Of a stretch of DNA of 64,000 nt, positions 20,553 through 30,175 are shown piece after piece (the stretch's first letter is position 1; every line of letters begins with the position of its first letter). Made by a program: the position numbers and the translations under genes. A model generated the notes under the pieces. It was not told the origin of the DNA. It was given only the letters and a program-made list of their open reading frames with translations, and did not search any database. This DNA is from Microvirga sp. (lineage in GTDB: Bacteria > Pseudomonadota > Alphaproteobacteria > Rhizobiales > Beijerinckiaceae), in the NCBI RefSeq assembly GCF_014699075.1, contig NZ_JACXAB010000011.1, forward strand, positions 62,001-126,000, read 5' to 3'.

Positions 20553-21770
20553 TCAGCGGGTCGCGCGCAGTTCGCGCAGCACAGCATAATCCGCATAGCC
20601 ATCCGGGATCAAACCACGCCGGAGCTGGAAGTTCCGAACGGCGTCCCGGGTCTTGGAGCCGAACTTGCCGTCGGTGTTGCCCTCATAGAAACCGAGACGG
20701 GCCAGGCGCTCCTGCAATTCCTGGCGCTGATCCTTGTCCAGCATGGGCTCCTTGGGCCACGCGGCCTGGATCGGCTGCCCGCCCATGAGGCGGTCGCCGA
20801 GATGCGCCACGCCCATGGCATAGGCATCGGAGGAGTTGTAGGTTTTGATCACGTCGTAGTTCTTGGTGACCAGAAAGGCCGGACCGCCCGCGCCGCCCGG
20901 CAGGAACAGCGTGGCCTCGCCCGCGCGCGGCATGGCCTTGCCGTCGATTCGGCGTAAGCCCAGGGTCTGCCACTGAGCGAAGTTCTGCTTCAGATAGCGG
21001 AAGTCGAAGCCCTTCGGCAGCTGGACCTCGAAGCCCCAGGGAAGACCCGGCTCCCAGCCCTGCTGGCGCAGATAGTTGGCCGTGGAGGCCATGGCGTCGG
21101 GAACAGAGGACCAGATGTCCCGCATCCCGTCCCCGTTGCCGTCGACGGCGTATTTCATGAAGCTCGAGGGCATGAACTGGGTCTGACCCATGGCGCCGGC
21201 CCAGGATCCCAGCATCCGGGAGGGATCCACGTGGCCCTGCTGGAGGATCTGGAGCGCGGTGAGCAGCTCCTCCCGGAAGAACTCGGGGCGATAGCCGGTA
21301 TAGGCCAGGGTCGACAGGGCCCGGATGGCATAGATCGAGCCGGTGAAGCTGCCGTAATTGGTCTCCATGCCCCAGACGCCGAGCACCACGGAGCGCGGAA
21401 CGCCGTAGGTCTTCTCCACGACTGCCAGCGTCTTCGACCACTCGGCGGCCACGTCCCGGCCGCGCTTCAGGCGCTCATTCGAGATGGAGCCGTTGATGTA
21501 GTCCCAGATGGGGCGAACGAACTCGGATTGCTTTTTGGTGAGCGCGATGATCTTGGCGTCGGGCTCGACGCCCCGGAACGCCTCGTTGAAGGTAGCCTGT
21601 GAGACGCCCCGCGCCTTGGCCTCGGGCCAGAGGCCCTGGACGAAGCGCTGGAACGCGGCTTGTGACGCCTCCTGCGCTTGGACGGGCGCTGCCGTGAGCC
21701 CCACACCGGCGGTGAAGCTCAAACCGAGAAGGAGGGCGCCGGACAGGCGGCGCACCAGAAGCTGGCGCAT
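20553..21770 (-). CDS. Lytic murein transglycosylase (MltB type) with peptidoglycan-binding domain
   Basis: The 405-residue enzyme cleaves peptidoglycan glycan strands in the periplasm to form anhydromuropeptides. It has a signal peptide (about residues 1-32, ending VQAQ) and an MltB-type catalytic domain (about 35-325) with Glu136 in GVWGMETNYGSFTG. The conserved MGQTQFMPSSF and DIWSSVPDAMASTANYL follow. A C-terminal peptidoglycan-binding domain (about 345-402) carries RLGFYEGNTDGKFGSKTRDA. No lipobox cysteine is seen, so it is likely soluble. It precedes the DUF459 gene by 60 bases and may be co-transcribed with it. Confidence 0.93.
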   Translation of the reverse strand: MRQLLVRRLSGALLLGLSFTAGVGLTAAPVQAQEASQAAFQRFVQGLWPEAKARGVSQATFNEAFRGVEPDAKIIALTKKQSEFVRPIWDYINGSISNERLKRGRDVAAEWSKTLAVVEKTYGVPRSVVLGVWGMETNYGSFTGSIYAIRALSTLAYTGYRPEFFREELLTALQILQQGHVDPSRMLGSWAGAMGQTQFMPSSFMKYAVDGNGDGMRDIWSSVPDAMASTANYLRQQGWEPGLPWGFEVQLPKGFDFRYLKQNFAQWQTLGLRRIDGKAMPRAGEATLFLPGGAGGPAFLVTKNYDVIKTYNSSDAYAMGVAHLGDRLMGGQPIQAAWPKEPMLDKDQRQELQERLARLGFYEGNTDGKFGSKTRDAVRNFQLRRGLIPDGYADYAVLRELRATR

Positions 21771-21863
21771 AGGGGTCGCTCACGGAAACAGGACAGATCG
21801 TCCTGCCATTGCGACACTACGAGAGTTAACAGCCGGTTGACAGCTAGCCTTATAGATAGGCTC

Positions 21864-22850
21864 CTATGCGGCTTTTCGACCCGCCAGAGCCTGCTCCCAG
21901 CGCAGCGCCTGGTCGACGATGGCCTCCAGATCGTCGTGCTGCGGCGTCCAGCCGAGCTCACGGATTCTATCGACTTTTGCAACGAGCTGGGCCGGATCGC
22001 CTGGCCGGCGCGGGCTCAGGCGAACCTCGAAGTCCACTCCCGATACTTTCTTGACCACATCGACAACCTCCAGAACCGAGGCGCCGTGGCCATAGCCGCA
22101 ATTCATGATCGTGCAGTCGCCGCCATTTCGGAGATGCTGAAGGGCCACGAGATGCGCCCGGGCGAGGTCATTGACCTGGATGTAATCGCGCACACAGGTG
22201 CCGTCCGGCGTCGCGTAATCCGTTCCGAACACATCGAGATGGGGGCGCTGGCCGAGCGCGGCTTGAGCCGCCACCTTGATGAGGTGCGTCGCCTGCGGGG
22301 TCGACTGGCCGGAACGTCCCTTGGGGTCGGCCCCGGCGACGTTGAAATAGCGCAGGATGGCATAGCGCAGCCCATGGGCCGTGTGGGCATCCTGGAGCAT
22401 CCACTCAGACATGAGCTTGCTGCGGCCGTAAGGGTTGATCGGCACGAGCGGCATGTCCTCGGTCAGAAAAGGCGCCTCGGCATTGCCATAGACGGCGGCC
22501 GTCGAGGAGAAGACGATGTTCCTGATCCCCTTCTGGACCGCCGTCTCGATCAGCGCCCGCGTCTTCACGGTGTTGCCGAAGTAGTAGCCCAGCGGGTCCG
22601 TGACGGATTCCGGCACCACGATCTTGGCGGCGAAATGCAGGATGCTGTCGATGCCGTGCTCGTCGATGATACTGGACACGAGGGCCTGGTCGCTCACGTC
22701 GCCGGTGACGAAGGCAGCCTCCTGCGGCACGGCCCAGCGGAAGCCCGTCGACAGGTTGTCGAGCACGACTACGGTCTCGCCGGCATCCAGAAGCTCGAGC
22801 ACCATGTGGCTGCCGATATAGCCCGCGCCGCCTGTCACCAGTACCGCCAT
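21864..22850 (-). CDS. galE: UDP-glucose 4-epimerase
   Basis: The 328-residue short-chain dehydrogenase interconverts UDP-glucose and UDP-galactose, supplying envelope polysaccharides. The NAD site is VTGGAGYIGSHM at the N-terminus. The catalytic Ser/Thr lie in FSSTAAVYG and the catalytic Tyr-Lys pair in NPYGRSKLMSE. I prefer the ATG at 22850 because GGAG lies six bases upstream; 22856 is the alternative. It is divergent from galU, which makes its substrate. Confidence 0.95.
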   Translation of the reverse strand: MAVLVTGGAGYIGSHMVLELLDAGETVVVLDNLSTGFRWAVPQEAAFVTGDVSDQALVSSIIDEHGIDSILHFAAKIVVPESVTDPLGYYFGNTVKTRALIETAVQKGIRNIVFSSTAAVYGNAEAPFLTEDMPLVPINPYGRSKLMSEWMLQDAHTAHGLRYAILRYFNVAGADPKGRSGQSTPQATHLIKVAAQAALGQRPHLDVFGTDYATPDGTCVRDYIQVNDLARAHLVALQHLRNGGDCTIMNCGYGHGASVLEVVDVVKKVSGVDFEVRLSPRRPGDPAQLVAKVDRIRELGWTPQHDDLEAIVDQALRWEQALAGRKAA

Positions 22851-23050
22851 GTCCATCTCCGAAAAACTGCTCCGCCCGGCAGCTTAACCACAACGCTTCA
22901 GGTTCAATTCAGGTCCCGAGCTTCAATGAAGAAGCATGGCCGATGAAACAAGGCAGGACGTGATACGTTATGGGTCACCGAAGCTTGGCCTTTGTCGGTT
23001 TCCTTTTCCGGGTCTTGTCTTAGATTACTCATCCACCTTTCTGCTCACTC

Positions 23051-23929
23051 ATGGCTCATTCAATGAAGCGTATCCGCAAAGCAGTCCTGCCCGTCGCCGG
23101 TCTCGGCACCCGGTTTCTGCCCGCCACCAAGGCCGTGCCCAAGGAGATGCTGTGCGTCGTCGACCGTCCCGTGGTGCAGCACGTGGTCGATGAGGCGCGC
23201 GCCGCCGGAATCGAGCATTTCATCTTCGTCACCGGCCGCAACAAGGCCGTGATCGAGGACCATTTCGACATCGCCTACGAGCTCAACCGCACCCTTGAGG
23301 GCCGCGGCAAGACCAAGGAGCTGGAAATCCTGGCCAAGGACCAGCCCCAGGCCGGCCAGACGAGCTTCACCCGCCAGCAGGAGCCGCTCGGCCTGGGCCA
23401 TGCGGTCTGGTGCGCCCGGGAGCTGGTGGGCGACGAGCCCTTCGCGGTGATCCTGCCCGACATGCTCAGCCGCGGCTCCATGGAGCAGATGATCGCAGCC
23501 TATGACAAGCACGGCGGCAACATCATCGCCGTGGAAGAGGTGCCCGAGGACCAGACCCACCAATACGGCATCGTGTCGGTGGGCCAGGAATTCGGCCAGA
23601 CTTTCGAGATCACCGGCATGGTGGAAAAGCCCCCGAAGGGCACGGCCCCGTCGAACTACATCATCTCCGGCCGCTACATTCTGCAGCCCCAGGTTTTCGA
23701 CCTGCTCTCCACCCAGGAGCGCGGCGCCGGCAACGAGATCCAGCTGACCGACTCCATGATCCGCCTGATGAAGGAGCAGCCCTTCTTCGGCATGAAGTAC
23801 CAGGGCAAGACCTACGACACGGGCTCTAAGATCGGCTTCCTCATGGCCAACGTGGCCTATGCCCTGGAGCGCGAGGAGCTTTCGGCTGAGTTCCGCCGAG
23901 AAATCGAAGCGCTGCTGCGGCAGAAGTAA
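23051..23929 (+). CDS. galU: UTP-glucose-1-phosphate uridylyltransferase
   Basis: The 292-residue enzyme makes UDP-glucose from UTP and glucose-1-phosphate. It begins with KRIRKAVLPVAGLGTRFLP and the KAVPKEML substrate site, followed by the VEKPP and NEIQLTD motifs of bacterial GalU. The ATG at 23051 or the one at 23063 may be used; neither has a clear Shine-Dalgarno. It faces away from galE across a 200-base region and is followed by kdsD 61 bases later. Confidence 0.95.
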   Translation: MAHSMKRIRKAVLPVAGLGTRFLPATKAVPKEMLCVVDRPVVQHVVDEARAAGIEHFIFVTGRNKAVIEDHFDIAYELNRTLEGRGKTKELEILAKDQPQAGQTSFTRQQEPLGLGHAVWCARELVGDEPFAVILPDMLSRGSMEQMIAAYDKHGGNIIAVEEVPEDQTHQYGIVSVGQEFGQTFEITGMVEKPPKGTAPSNYIISGRYILQPQVFDLLSTQERGAGNEIQLTDSMIRLMKEQPFFGMKYQGKTYDTGSKIGFLMANVAYALEREELSAEFRREIEALLRQK

Positions 23930-23990
23930 GCGGCATCGGGTTTCCGCCAAAGGGTTCCGTATGGCCGCCCGCCTATGCTAAAGGGCGGCC

Positions 23991-24986
23991 ATGGCACTTG
24001 CAAAACCAGCACCCCACTCGCCCGATCAGGCGGTCCAGTCGGCCCTGCGCACGCTCGAGACCGAGCGCGACGGTCTGACGATCCTGATGGAGGCCATCGG
24101 CAACGGCCTCGGCTCCTTCTTCACGGCGGCCGTTGAGACCATTGCCGCTGCCAAGGGCCGGGTGATCGTCACCGGCATGGGCAAGTCCGGCCATGTGGGC
24201 CGCAAGATGACCGCCACCTTCGCATCGACCGGTACCCCGGCCCATTACGTCCACCCGGCGGAGGCGAGCCACGGCGATCTGGGCATGATCCAAACCGACG
24301 ACGTGATCATCGCCCTGTCATGGTCGGGAGAGACGGCGGAGCTTGCCGATATCATCGGTTATTCGCGGCGCTTCCGGGTTCCCCTGATCGCCTTGACGTC
24401 CAATGCAGAGTCGACCCTGGGGCGCGCCGCCGACATCTGTCTGACCCTGCCGAAGGCGAAGGAAGCCTGCCCCAACGGGCTGGCGCCCACCACCTCGACG
24501 ACCGTTCAGTTGGCGCTGGGCGATGCCCTGGCCGTCGCCCTGCTGGAACGGCGCGGGTTCACGGCCGACAATTTCCGGGTCTTCCATCCGGGCGGAAAGC
24601 TCGGGGCGCGGCTCAAGCTCGTGCGCGAGATCATGCATAAGGACGAGCGCCTGCCGGTGGTCGGCGTCGAGGCCCGCATGGGCGAAGCCATCGAGGAGAT
24701 CGGCCGCAAGGGGTTCGGTGCAGTGATCGTGGTGAACGGCGACGGCACCCTCGCCGGCATCGTCACGGACGGCGACCTGCGCCGTAACCTGAGGCCCGAT
24801 CTCGCGACTCTGCCGGTCACGGCCATCATGACGAAGACGCCGCGCACCATCGCGCCGGATGCCCTCGTGGCCAGCGCTCTCGAGATGGAAGAAGCCTCCC
24901 GGATCACGGCCCTGATCGTGGTCGAGAACAGCCGGCCCGTCGGCTTGGTGCACTACCTCGACCTGCTGCGCGCGGGCGCAGCCTGA
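23991..24986 (+). CDS. kdsD: Arabinose-5-phosphate isomerase
   Basis: The 331-residue enzyme converts ribulose-5-phosphate to arabinose-5-phosphate, the first committed step to Kdo for lipopolysaccharide. It has an SIS sugar-isomerase domain (about residues 40-180, with GMGKSGHVGRKMTATFASTG and HGDLGMI) and two CBS domains (about 205-328). It follows galU in the same direction, so a shared envelope-sugar transcript is plausible. It converges with the NfeD gene, meeting it without a gap. Confidence 0.95.
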   Translation: MALAKPAPHSPDQAVQSALRTLETERDGLTILMEAIGNGLGSFFTAAVETIAAAKGRVIVTGMGKSGHVGRKMTATFASTGTPAHYVHPAEASHGDLGMIQTDDVIIALSWSGETAELADIIGYSRRFRVPLIALTSNAESTLGRAADICLTLPKAKEACPNGLAPTTSTTVQLALGDALAVALLERRGFTADNFRVFHPGGKLGARLKLVREIMHKDERLPVVGVEARMGEAIEEIGRKGFGAVIVVNGDGTLAGIVTDGDLRRNLRPDLATLPVTAIMTKTPRTIAPDALVASALEMEEASRITALIVVENSRPVGLVHYLDLLRAGAA

Positions 24987-25436
24987 TCAGGGATCGTCGA
25001 CGACTAAGGTCGAGCCCTCGATCCGCACCACGCGCACCTTGGCGCCGGCGAAGCGGTCGGCGCCCGTCACGCGCCAGGAGCTGTCATCGACCCGGATGCG
25101 GCCTTCCCCATCCTTGATGGGCGCTTCAAGGGTGAACACCCGGCCCACGAGGGACTGGCCGCGCCGGTTGAGCGTCTCGGCCTGAGGCTCGTCCCGTGTT
25201 TTGGACCGGGTAATAGCTCGTCCCACGATCACCGCCGCCACGCAGAGCAGCGCGAAGAGCAGGGCCGAGGCCTGCCAGGAGAGGTCCAGCACCGCATCGA
25301 TCAATCCCGTGGCAATGGCTGCCAATCCGAGCCAGAGGAAGAACGCTCCCGGCGCCAGCAGCTCGACCCCGATCAGGAGCACGCCGAGGATGATCCAGGC
25401 CCAGGCGCCGAGGCTGATGAACGCGTCCTGGATCAT
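24987..25436 (-). CDS. NfeD family membrane protein
   Basis: The 149-residue protein has membrane segments at about residues 10-75 and a C-terminal OB-fold domain (about 85-148) with SLVGRVFTLEAPIKDGEGRI. NfeD proteins partner with stomatin-like SPFH proteins in membrane microdomains. Its start overlaps the SPFH stop by four bases (ATGA), so the pair is translationally coupled. It is the short form, without a serine-protease domain. Confidence 0.92.
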   Translation of the reverse strand: MIQDAFISLGAWAWIILGVLLIGVELLAPGAFFLWLGLAAIATGLIDAVLDLSWQASALLFALLCVAAVIVGRAITRSKTRDEPQAETLNRRGQSLVGRVFTLEAPIKDGEGRIRVDDSSWRVTGADRFAGAKVRVVRIEGSTLVVDDP

Positions 25437-26419
25437 GAGCGCTCGCCTCCTCCCGTTATCTTGGGAACGCTGCGCGCCGGCTTGTTGAGACCCGCTCCAC
25501 CCTCGCCGAACACCGACTTGGTGAGTTCCGCGATGCCGCCCAGCGTCCCGGCGAGACCTGCCGCCTCGATGGGCACGATCACGACCTTCTGGTTGGGGGC
25601 CGATGCGAGGGCGCGAATGGCATCGATGTATTTCTCCGCCACGATGAAGTTCGCCGCCGCCAGATCGCCCTTGGTGATGGCTTCGCTGACCATGCCGGTG
25701 GCCTTCGCCTCGGCTTCGGCCTGCCTCTCGCGGGCCTCCGCATCGCGGAACGCCGCTTCCTTGCGGCCCTCGGCGGCCAGGATCTGCGACTGCTTCTGGC
25801 CCTCGGCACGCAGGATTTCCGCCTGGCGCAGGCCTTCCGCTTCGAGCACCGCGGCGCGCTTCTCGCGCTCGGCCTTCATCTGACGCGCCATGGCGCCGGC
25901 CAAGTCCTGCGGCGGGAGGATGTCCTTGATCTCGACGCGCGTGACCTTGGCGCCCCAGGGGGAGGCTGCGGCATCCATCACGCGCAGGAGCCGCTCGTTG
26001 ATCTCGTCGCGATGAGACAGCAGCTGGTCGAGATCCATGGAGCCGACCACCGTGCGGATGTTGGTCATGGTCAGAACCAGCAGGGCCTGGTTCATGTCCG
26101 AGACTTCGTAAGAAGCACGGGCCGGGTCGAGGATCTGATAGAACGCGGCAGCATCGATGGTAACGCCTGCATTGTCCCGGGTGAAGGCCTCCTGGCTCGG
26201 AATGTCGAGCACCTGCTCCATGACATTCACCTTTTTGCCGATCTGGTCGATATACGGCACGATCAAGCCAAGGCCGGGGGTGAGCGTGCGCGAGTAGCGC
26301 CCGAACCGCTCCACGGTATAGGCATAGCCCTGCGGAACCGTCCGGATGCCCATGGCGATCGTCACGATAACGACCAGCACCAGAACGATGACGAAGATGT
26401 CGAAACCACCCACCAGCAT
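25433..26419 (-). CDS. SPFH (stomatin/prohibitin, QmcA-like) protein
   Basis: The 328-residue protein has an N-terminal membrane helix (about residues 5-27) and an SPFH domain (about 28-200) with TVPQGYAYTVERFGRYSRTL near its start. A long charged, Ala/Glu-rich coiled coil (about 185-245) follows. Such proteins assemble into membrane rings that organise proteases and quality control. I chose the ATG at 26419 with GGGGGAC just upstream, over a TTG 15 bases earlier. It is coupled to the NfeD gene. Confidence 0.93.
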   Translation of the reverse strand: MLVGGFDIFVIVLVLVVIVTIAMGIRTVPQGYAYTVERFGRYSRTLTPGLGLIVPYIDQIGKKVNVMEQVLDIPSQEAFTRDNAGVTIDAAAFYQILDPARASYEVSDMNQALLVLTMTNIRTVVGSMDLDQLLSHRDEINERLLRVMDAAASPWGAKVTRVEIKDILPPQDLAGAMARQMKAEREKRAAVLEAEGLRQAEILRAEGQKQSQILAAEGRKEAAFRDAEARERQAEAEAKATGMVSEAITKGDLAAANFIVAEKYIDAIRALASAPNQKVVIVPIEAAGLAGTLGGIAELTKSVFGEGGAGLNKPARSVPKITGGGERS

Positions 26420-26478
26420 GAGTCCCCCAGGCAACGTCGTTGCAGAGGGCTCACGCTATCCCAAACAGGCTTGGAGTC

Positions 26479-27540
26479 CTAGAGCCAACCCTGAAGCTCG
26501 CGCTCCACAATGTGGTTGATGACGCGCATGCCGTCGTCGCTGTCGTTGAGGCAGGGCAGATAGGCGAATTGCTCGCCGCCGTTGTGCATGAAAATCTCGC
26601 GGTTCTCGCCGTCGAGTTCTTCCAGGGTCTCCAGGCAATCCGCCGAGAAGCCAGGGGCCACGATGGCCATGCGCTTCACGCCGCTCTTCGCGAGCGCCTC
26701 CACGGTCTTGTCCGTATAGGGCTGAAGCCATTCCGCCGTGCCGAACCGGGACTGGAAGCTCATGCGGAACCGGTCGGGCGACCAGCCGAAGGCCTCGCGC
26801 ATCAGGCGCCAGGTCTTCACGCATTGGCAGTGATAGGGGTCGCCTTTCAGCAGGTATTCCTTCGGCACGCCATGGAAGGAGACGAGGACGACCTCGGGCT
26901 CGAAGGGGAGCTTCGCCAGCTCCTTCTTCATGGAGGAGACCACGGAATCGATATAGACCGGGTCATCGTGGTAGGGCGGCGAGACGCGCACGCTCGGCTG
27001 CCAGCGCATGTCCATCAGGGCCCGGAAAGCCTGATCGCAGGCGGTGGCCGAGGTGGCGGCGGCATATTGCGGATAGAGCGGCACCAGGAGGATGCGGTCG
27101 CAGCCCTGGTCGAGGAGCGCCTGGATGCGCTCGCGGACCTCGGGCTTGCCATAGCGCATGGCCCAGTCGACCGTGATCCTGTCGCCCGCGATGCTCTTCA
27201 GATGCTGCGTGACCTTCTCCGCCTGGTTGCGGGTGATGGTCTTGAGCGGACCCTCGTCGCGGTCGTTGTTCCAGATCGACGCGTAGTCGCGGCCCTTGGG
27301 ACCGGGGCGCTTGGTCAGGATGATCAGGTTGAGGATCGGCCACCACAGAAGGCGCGGGGTTTCGATCACGCGACGGTCGGAGAGGAACTCCTTCAGATAG
27401 CGGCGCATGGGCCAGTAACTGGTGCCCTCGGGGGTGCCCAGATTCATCAGAAGCACGCCGATCCGCCCGGCCCTCACGGGTGGGTGGTCCACCGGGCGGA
27501 CGCCCTGGCGCAGATCGTTCAGATTGACGGTCTCGTTCAT
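26479..27540 (-). CDS. hemH: Ferrochelatase
   Basis: The 353-residue enzyme inserts ferrous iron into protoporphyrin IX, the last step of heme synthesis. It has GVLLMNLGTPEGTSYWPMRR near residue 28, the catalytic His in VSFHGVPKEY, the GDPYHCQC segment and the GFSADCLETLEEL motif carrying a conserved Glu. Length is normal for proteobacterial HemH. It stands alone on the minus strand after a 199-base gap that contains a palindromic repeat. No Irr or Fur site was recognised by eye. Confidence 0.95.
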   Translation of the reverse strand: MNETVNLNDLRQGVRPVDHPPVRAGRIGVLLMNLGTPEGTSYWPMRRYLKEFLSDRRVIETPRLLWWPILNLIILTKRPGPKGRDYASIWNNDRDEGPLKTITRNQAEKVTQHLKSIAGDRITVDWAMRYGKPEVRERIQALLDQGCDRILLVPLYPQYAAATSATACDQAFRALMDMRWQPSVRVSPPYHDDPVYIDSVVSSMKKELAKLPFEPEVVLVSFHGVPKEYLLKGDPYHCQCVKTWRLMREAFGWSPDRFRMSFQSRFGTAEWLQPYTDKTVEALAKSGVKRMAIVAPGFSADCLETLEELDGENREIFMHNGGEQFAYLPCLNDSDDGMRVINHIVERELQGWL

Positions 27541-27684
27541 AAGAAAAGCCCCTGGCCGCGGAGTTCATCCCGAATTCCGCCCTTTGATGCCGCCTAGATA
27601 AGAGTTTCAGGCCAATCCGCCAACCGAAACCGCCATCACATTGACGCGCTCGGCCGCAAGCCGCGTTTGCAGGAAACGAACACG

Positions 27685-27746
27685 TCTAGAGCATCGGGTT
27701 CGATCCCAAAAGTGCAAGTCCACTTTTGGGATCGATGCTTTAGAGC
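27685..27746. repeat. Palindromic repeat, GCATCGG/GATGC family, copy 1
   Basis: An outer GCATC/GATGC pair encloses the perfect arms GATCCCAAAAGTG and CACTTTTGGGATC around a CAAGTC loop. It overlaps the stop codon of the histidine kinase. Related copies lie at 47041-47091 and 57380-57427. Confidence 0.85.
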
Positions 27747-30004
27747 GCCGGGCCCTTGTTGGGCTCGTGCTTGAGAACGGTGTCGAGAGCCACCTTAAGG
27801 CCTTCCGGCCGGAAATCCATGTCCACCTTGGCATTGAGCTGTGTTGCCAGCACCCGGTGCAGCAGACGTGAGCCGAAGCCCTGCCTGGTTGGAGCGGAGA
27901 CCTCGGGGCCTCCGGTTTCCTCCCAGACCAGCTTGAGCCTTGTGCCCTCCTCGGCCGCTTCCACCTGCCAGGAGACGAACACCTTGCCGCGGGACGCCGA
28001 CAAGGCGCCGTACTTGGCCGCGTTGGTGGTCAGTTCGTGGATCGCCATGCCGATGGGCACGGCCGCATCCGAGGGCAGCTCGACCGCAGGCCCGTTCAGG
28101 GAGATCCGCTGGCCCCTCACATCGTTGTAGGGGCGCAGCTCCTTCTCCAGGATCTCGCGCAGGGACGCAGTCTGCCAGACGGCCTCGGTCAGCAGGGAAT
28201 GGGTGTTGGCGAGCGAGATGATGCGCCCCACGAAGGCCTGATAGAAATCGTCGATGTTCAGAGCCGAGCGCGCGGTCGCGCCCACCACGGCCTGAACGGT
28301 GGCGAGCGTGTTCTTCACCCGGTGATGAAGCTCGCGGATCAGCAGGGATTGCTGGGTCTGGGCCTGCTTGCGCTCTTCGATCTCGTTCTGGGCATTGCGG
28401 TAGAGGCGGCTGTTCTCAAGCGCGATGGCGGCCTGTGACGTGAGACCCGCGAGCAGACGCTCGGACCGCTGGGTGAACTCCCCGGGCCTCTGGTGGCCGA
28501 ACACGAGAACACCATGGGTCTCGCCATTCCGCAGCAGCACGGGAACCGCCATGAGGCTGCGAAGCACGGGGCGGTCCAGCGTGGCGTCCGCCGTGAAGGG
28601 TGTGCCGTCATAGCCTTGCTCGACGGCGATGTTGTCCAGGCGGACTGTCTTGCCTTCCGTAAAGGCTGGCGCACAGATGGCCCGGATGTCCAGGGCCGCG
28701 AAGGCCTCGTCCAGACCCTCGAAGGCAAACTTGCTGTAATGGGCCTTTCCGCCCTGAGCGGCACCGCAGAAGAAGGCTCCTGCCTGTGCGTTGGTCAGCT
28801 CGACACCGGCACCGACCACGCTTTCAATGATGCGGTCCAGATCGAGTTCCGCTGCAAGAGCGCTGCCGGTCCGGTTGAGAACCTCCAGGGCCGCGCTCTC
28901 GGTCCGCAGCTCATGGGTGCGCAGGGCAACCTGCCTCTCGAGGAGAGCCGCATTCGCCGCCTGCTCGTGGAACTGCTGCGAGGCCAGGGCCGTGAGGGCA
29001 AGAAGGGCCAGCAGAGCCACAAGGGCGAAGGCGCCGTAGAGCCGCGTCTGGACGAACCAGGGCGTCCAATAGGCATCCTGCGGCATGCTCACATTGATGT
29101 AGAGCGGCATCCCGCCGACCTGGCGGTAGGCTCCCACGCGCTCGCGGCCCATGCTCATGAAGGAATAGAGGCCCGCCTGGGAGGCGGTGCGCGAAGCCGC
29201 ATCGAAAGCGGATTTGTCGATCGGCGCGAACGACAGCCCGTCCGGCGGTGGAGGATGCTGGGCGATCACCTCCGCGTCCGAGCCCCGCATGAGCACAACC
29301 CGGCTCCCACGGGGCAACCGCACCTTGGACCAGTAATCGTAGAAATACGACAGGGTTACGGTCACGGACGCAATGCCGCTGAAGGCCCCATCGTCGCCTT
29401 GCAGGCGGCGGCTGATCATGAAGGTCGGAACCTTCGTGACGCGTCCGAGGATCGGCTCGCCCACAAACAAGCCCTGATCTCCGTTCACCTGCACGGCGAA
29501 AGCGTCGCGTCCGGAGGCATTCGACTCCGGAGTCGGAAACTGAGCGGATGTCAGTCGAAGGCGCCCGCTCGGATCGTTGAGCCAGACACCGTCGATGTAA
29601 GGCAGAGCTTCATCGACGGCACGGATCTGCCGCCAGAGCGGCTGCGATGCTTCCACCTGGTCCCAGCTCTGCCCCTGCATGAGCGCCGTGGCCTGCTTCA
29701 GGGTCAGGTCGGTGACCTCCATGAGCCTTGCGGTGTGATCGGCCAGGAAGAAGGCTGCGTTCCGAAGGTCGTCCTCGTTGCGCTGGATGAGGCGAGTGCG
29801 CTGTTCCCAGGCGATGTAGCCGAAGGTCAGCAGGATGAAGGCAACCCCGAACAGCCCCATGGCAAGGGTCAGCCGACCGCGCGCAAGAGAACGACGGCGG
29901 CGCTTCTGCGACAGGCTGACCGATTCTGAGGGCGCGTGAAACTGCAAGGAAAGGCCGCTTTGATGGTTGAGATTCGGCGTTGCGTGGGCAGGATGGCACA
30001 GCAA
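27740..30004 (-). CDS. HWE-family sensor histidine kinase with extracytoplasmic sensor and GAF domains
   Basis: The roughly 754-residue protein has a basic N-terminus, a membrane helix (about 44-66), a periplasmic dCache-like sensor (about 70-335), a second helix (about 340-362), a coiled coil and a GAF domain (about 390-530). The phosphorylation helix has ELHHRVKNTLATVQ, the N-box is IHELTTNAAKYGAL, and LVWEETGGP carries the W-x-E of HWE kinases. No response regulator is adjacent, so it is an orphan kinase. HWE kinases often act in stress or light responses. The start is uncertain: the frame opens with a TTG at 30004, and the first ATG lies inside the membrane helix. Confidence 0.88.
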   Translation of the reverse strand: MLCHPAHATPNLNHQSGLSLQFHAPSESVSLSQKRRRRSLARGRLTLAMGLFGVAFILLTFGYIAWEQRTRLIQRNEDDLRNAAFFLADHTARLMEVTDLTLKQATALMQGQSWDQVEASQPLWRQIRAVDEALPYIDGVWLNDPSGRLRLTSAQFPTPESNASGRDAFAVQVNGDQGLFVGEPILGRVTKVPTFMISRRLQGDDGAFSGIASVTVTLSYFYDYWSKVRLPRGSRVVLMRGSDAEVIAQHPPPPDGLSFAPIDKSAFDAASRTASQAGLYSFMSMGRERVGAYRQVGGMPLYINVSMPQDAYWTPWFVQTRLYGAFALVALLALLALTALASQQFHEQAANAALLERQVALRTHELRTESAALEVLNRTGSALAAELDLDRIIESVVGAGVELTNAQAGAFFCGAAQGGKAHYSKFAFEGLDEAFAALDIRAICAPAFTEGKTVRLDNIAVEQGYDGTPFTADATLDRPVLRSLMAVPVLLRNGETHGVLVFGHQRPGEFTQRSERLLAGLTSQAAIALENSRLYRNAQNEIEERKQAQTQQSLLIRELHHRVKNTLATVQAVVGATARSALNIDDFYQAFVGRIISLANTHSLLTEAVWQTASLREILEKELRPYNDVRGQRISLNGPAVELPSDAAVPIGMAIHELTTNAAKYGALSASRGKVFVSWQVEAAEEGTRLKLVWEETGGPEVSAPTRQGFGSRLLHRVLATQLNAKVDMDFRPEGLKVALDTVLKHEPNKGPAL

Positions 30005-30123
30005 ATGCCATCAATGGAGTGGGAATTTACGTCTCGCCCTCCCGTTGACCAGGGGAGTGCGACCTATCCTGCCTCAGGCGCAAGCGGGATGCGCCCGGAC
30101 GTCGCGCCGCCTCCGCCAGCCAT

Positions 30124-30154
30124 AAAAAAAGCCGGGCCCCTTGGAGCCCGGCCT
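30124..30154 (-). terminator. Intrinsic terminator of the 5'-nucleotidase gene
   Basis: On the minus strand GCCGGGCTCC pairs with GGGGCCCGGC (nine to ten pairs around a short AAG-type loop), followed by TTTTTTT. It lies about 20 bases after the nucleotidase stop. Confidence 0.88.
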
Positions 30155-30175
30155 TAGGATGGAAAATCCCTTGGA

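Noticed and set aside
19314..20957. A 547-codon open frame antisense to the DUF459 and transglycosylase genes
   Set aside because: It spans two real genes and the gap between, with no domain.
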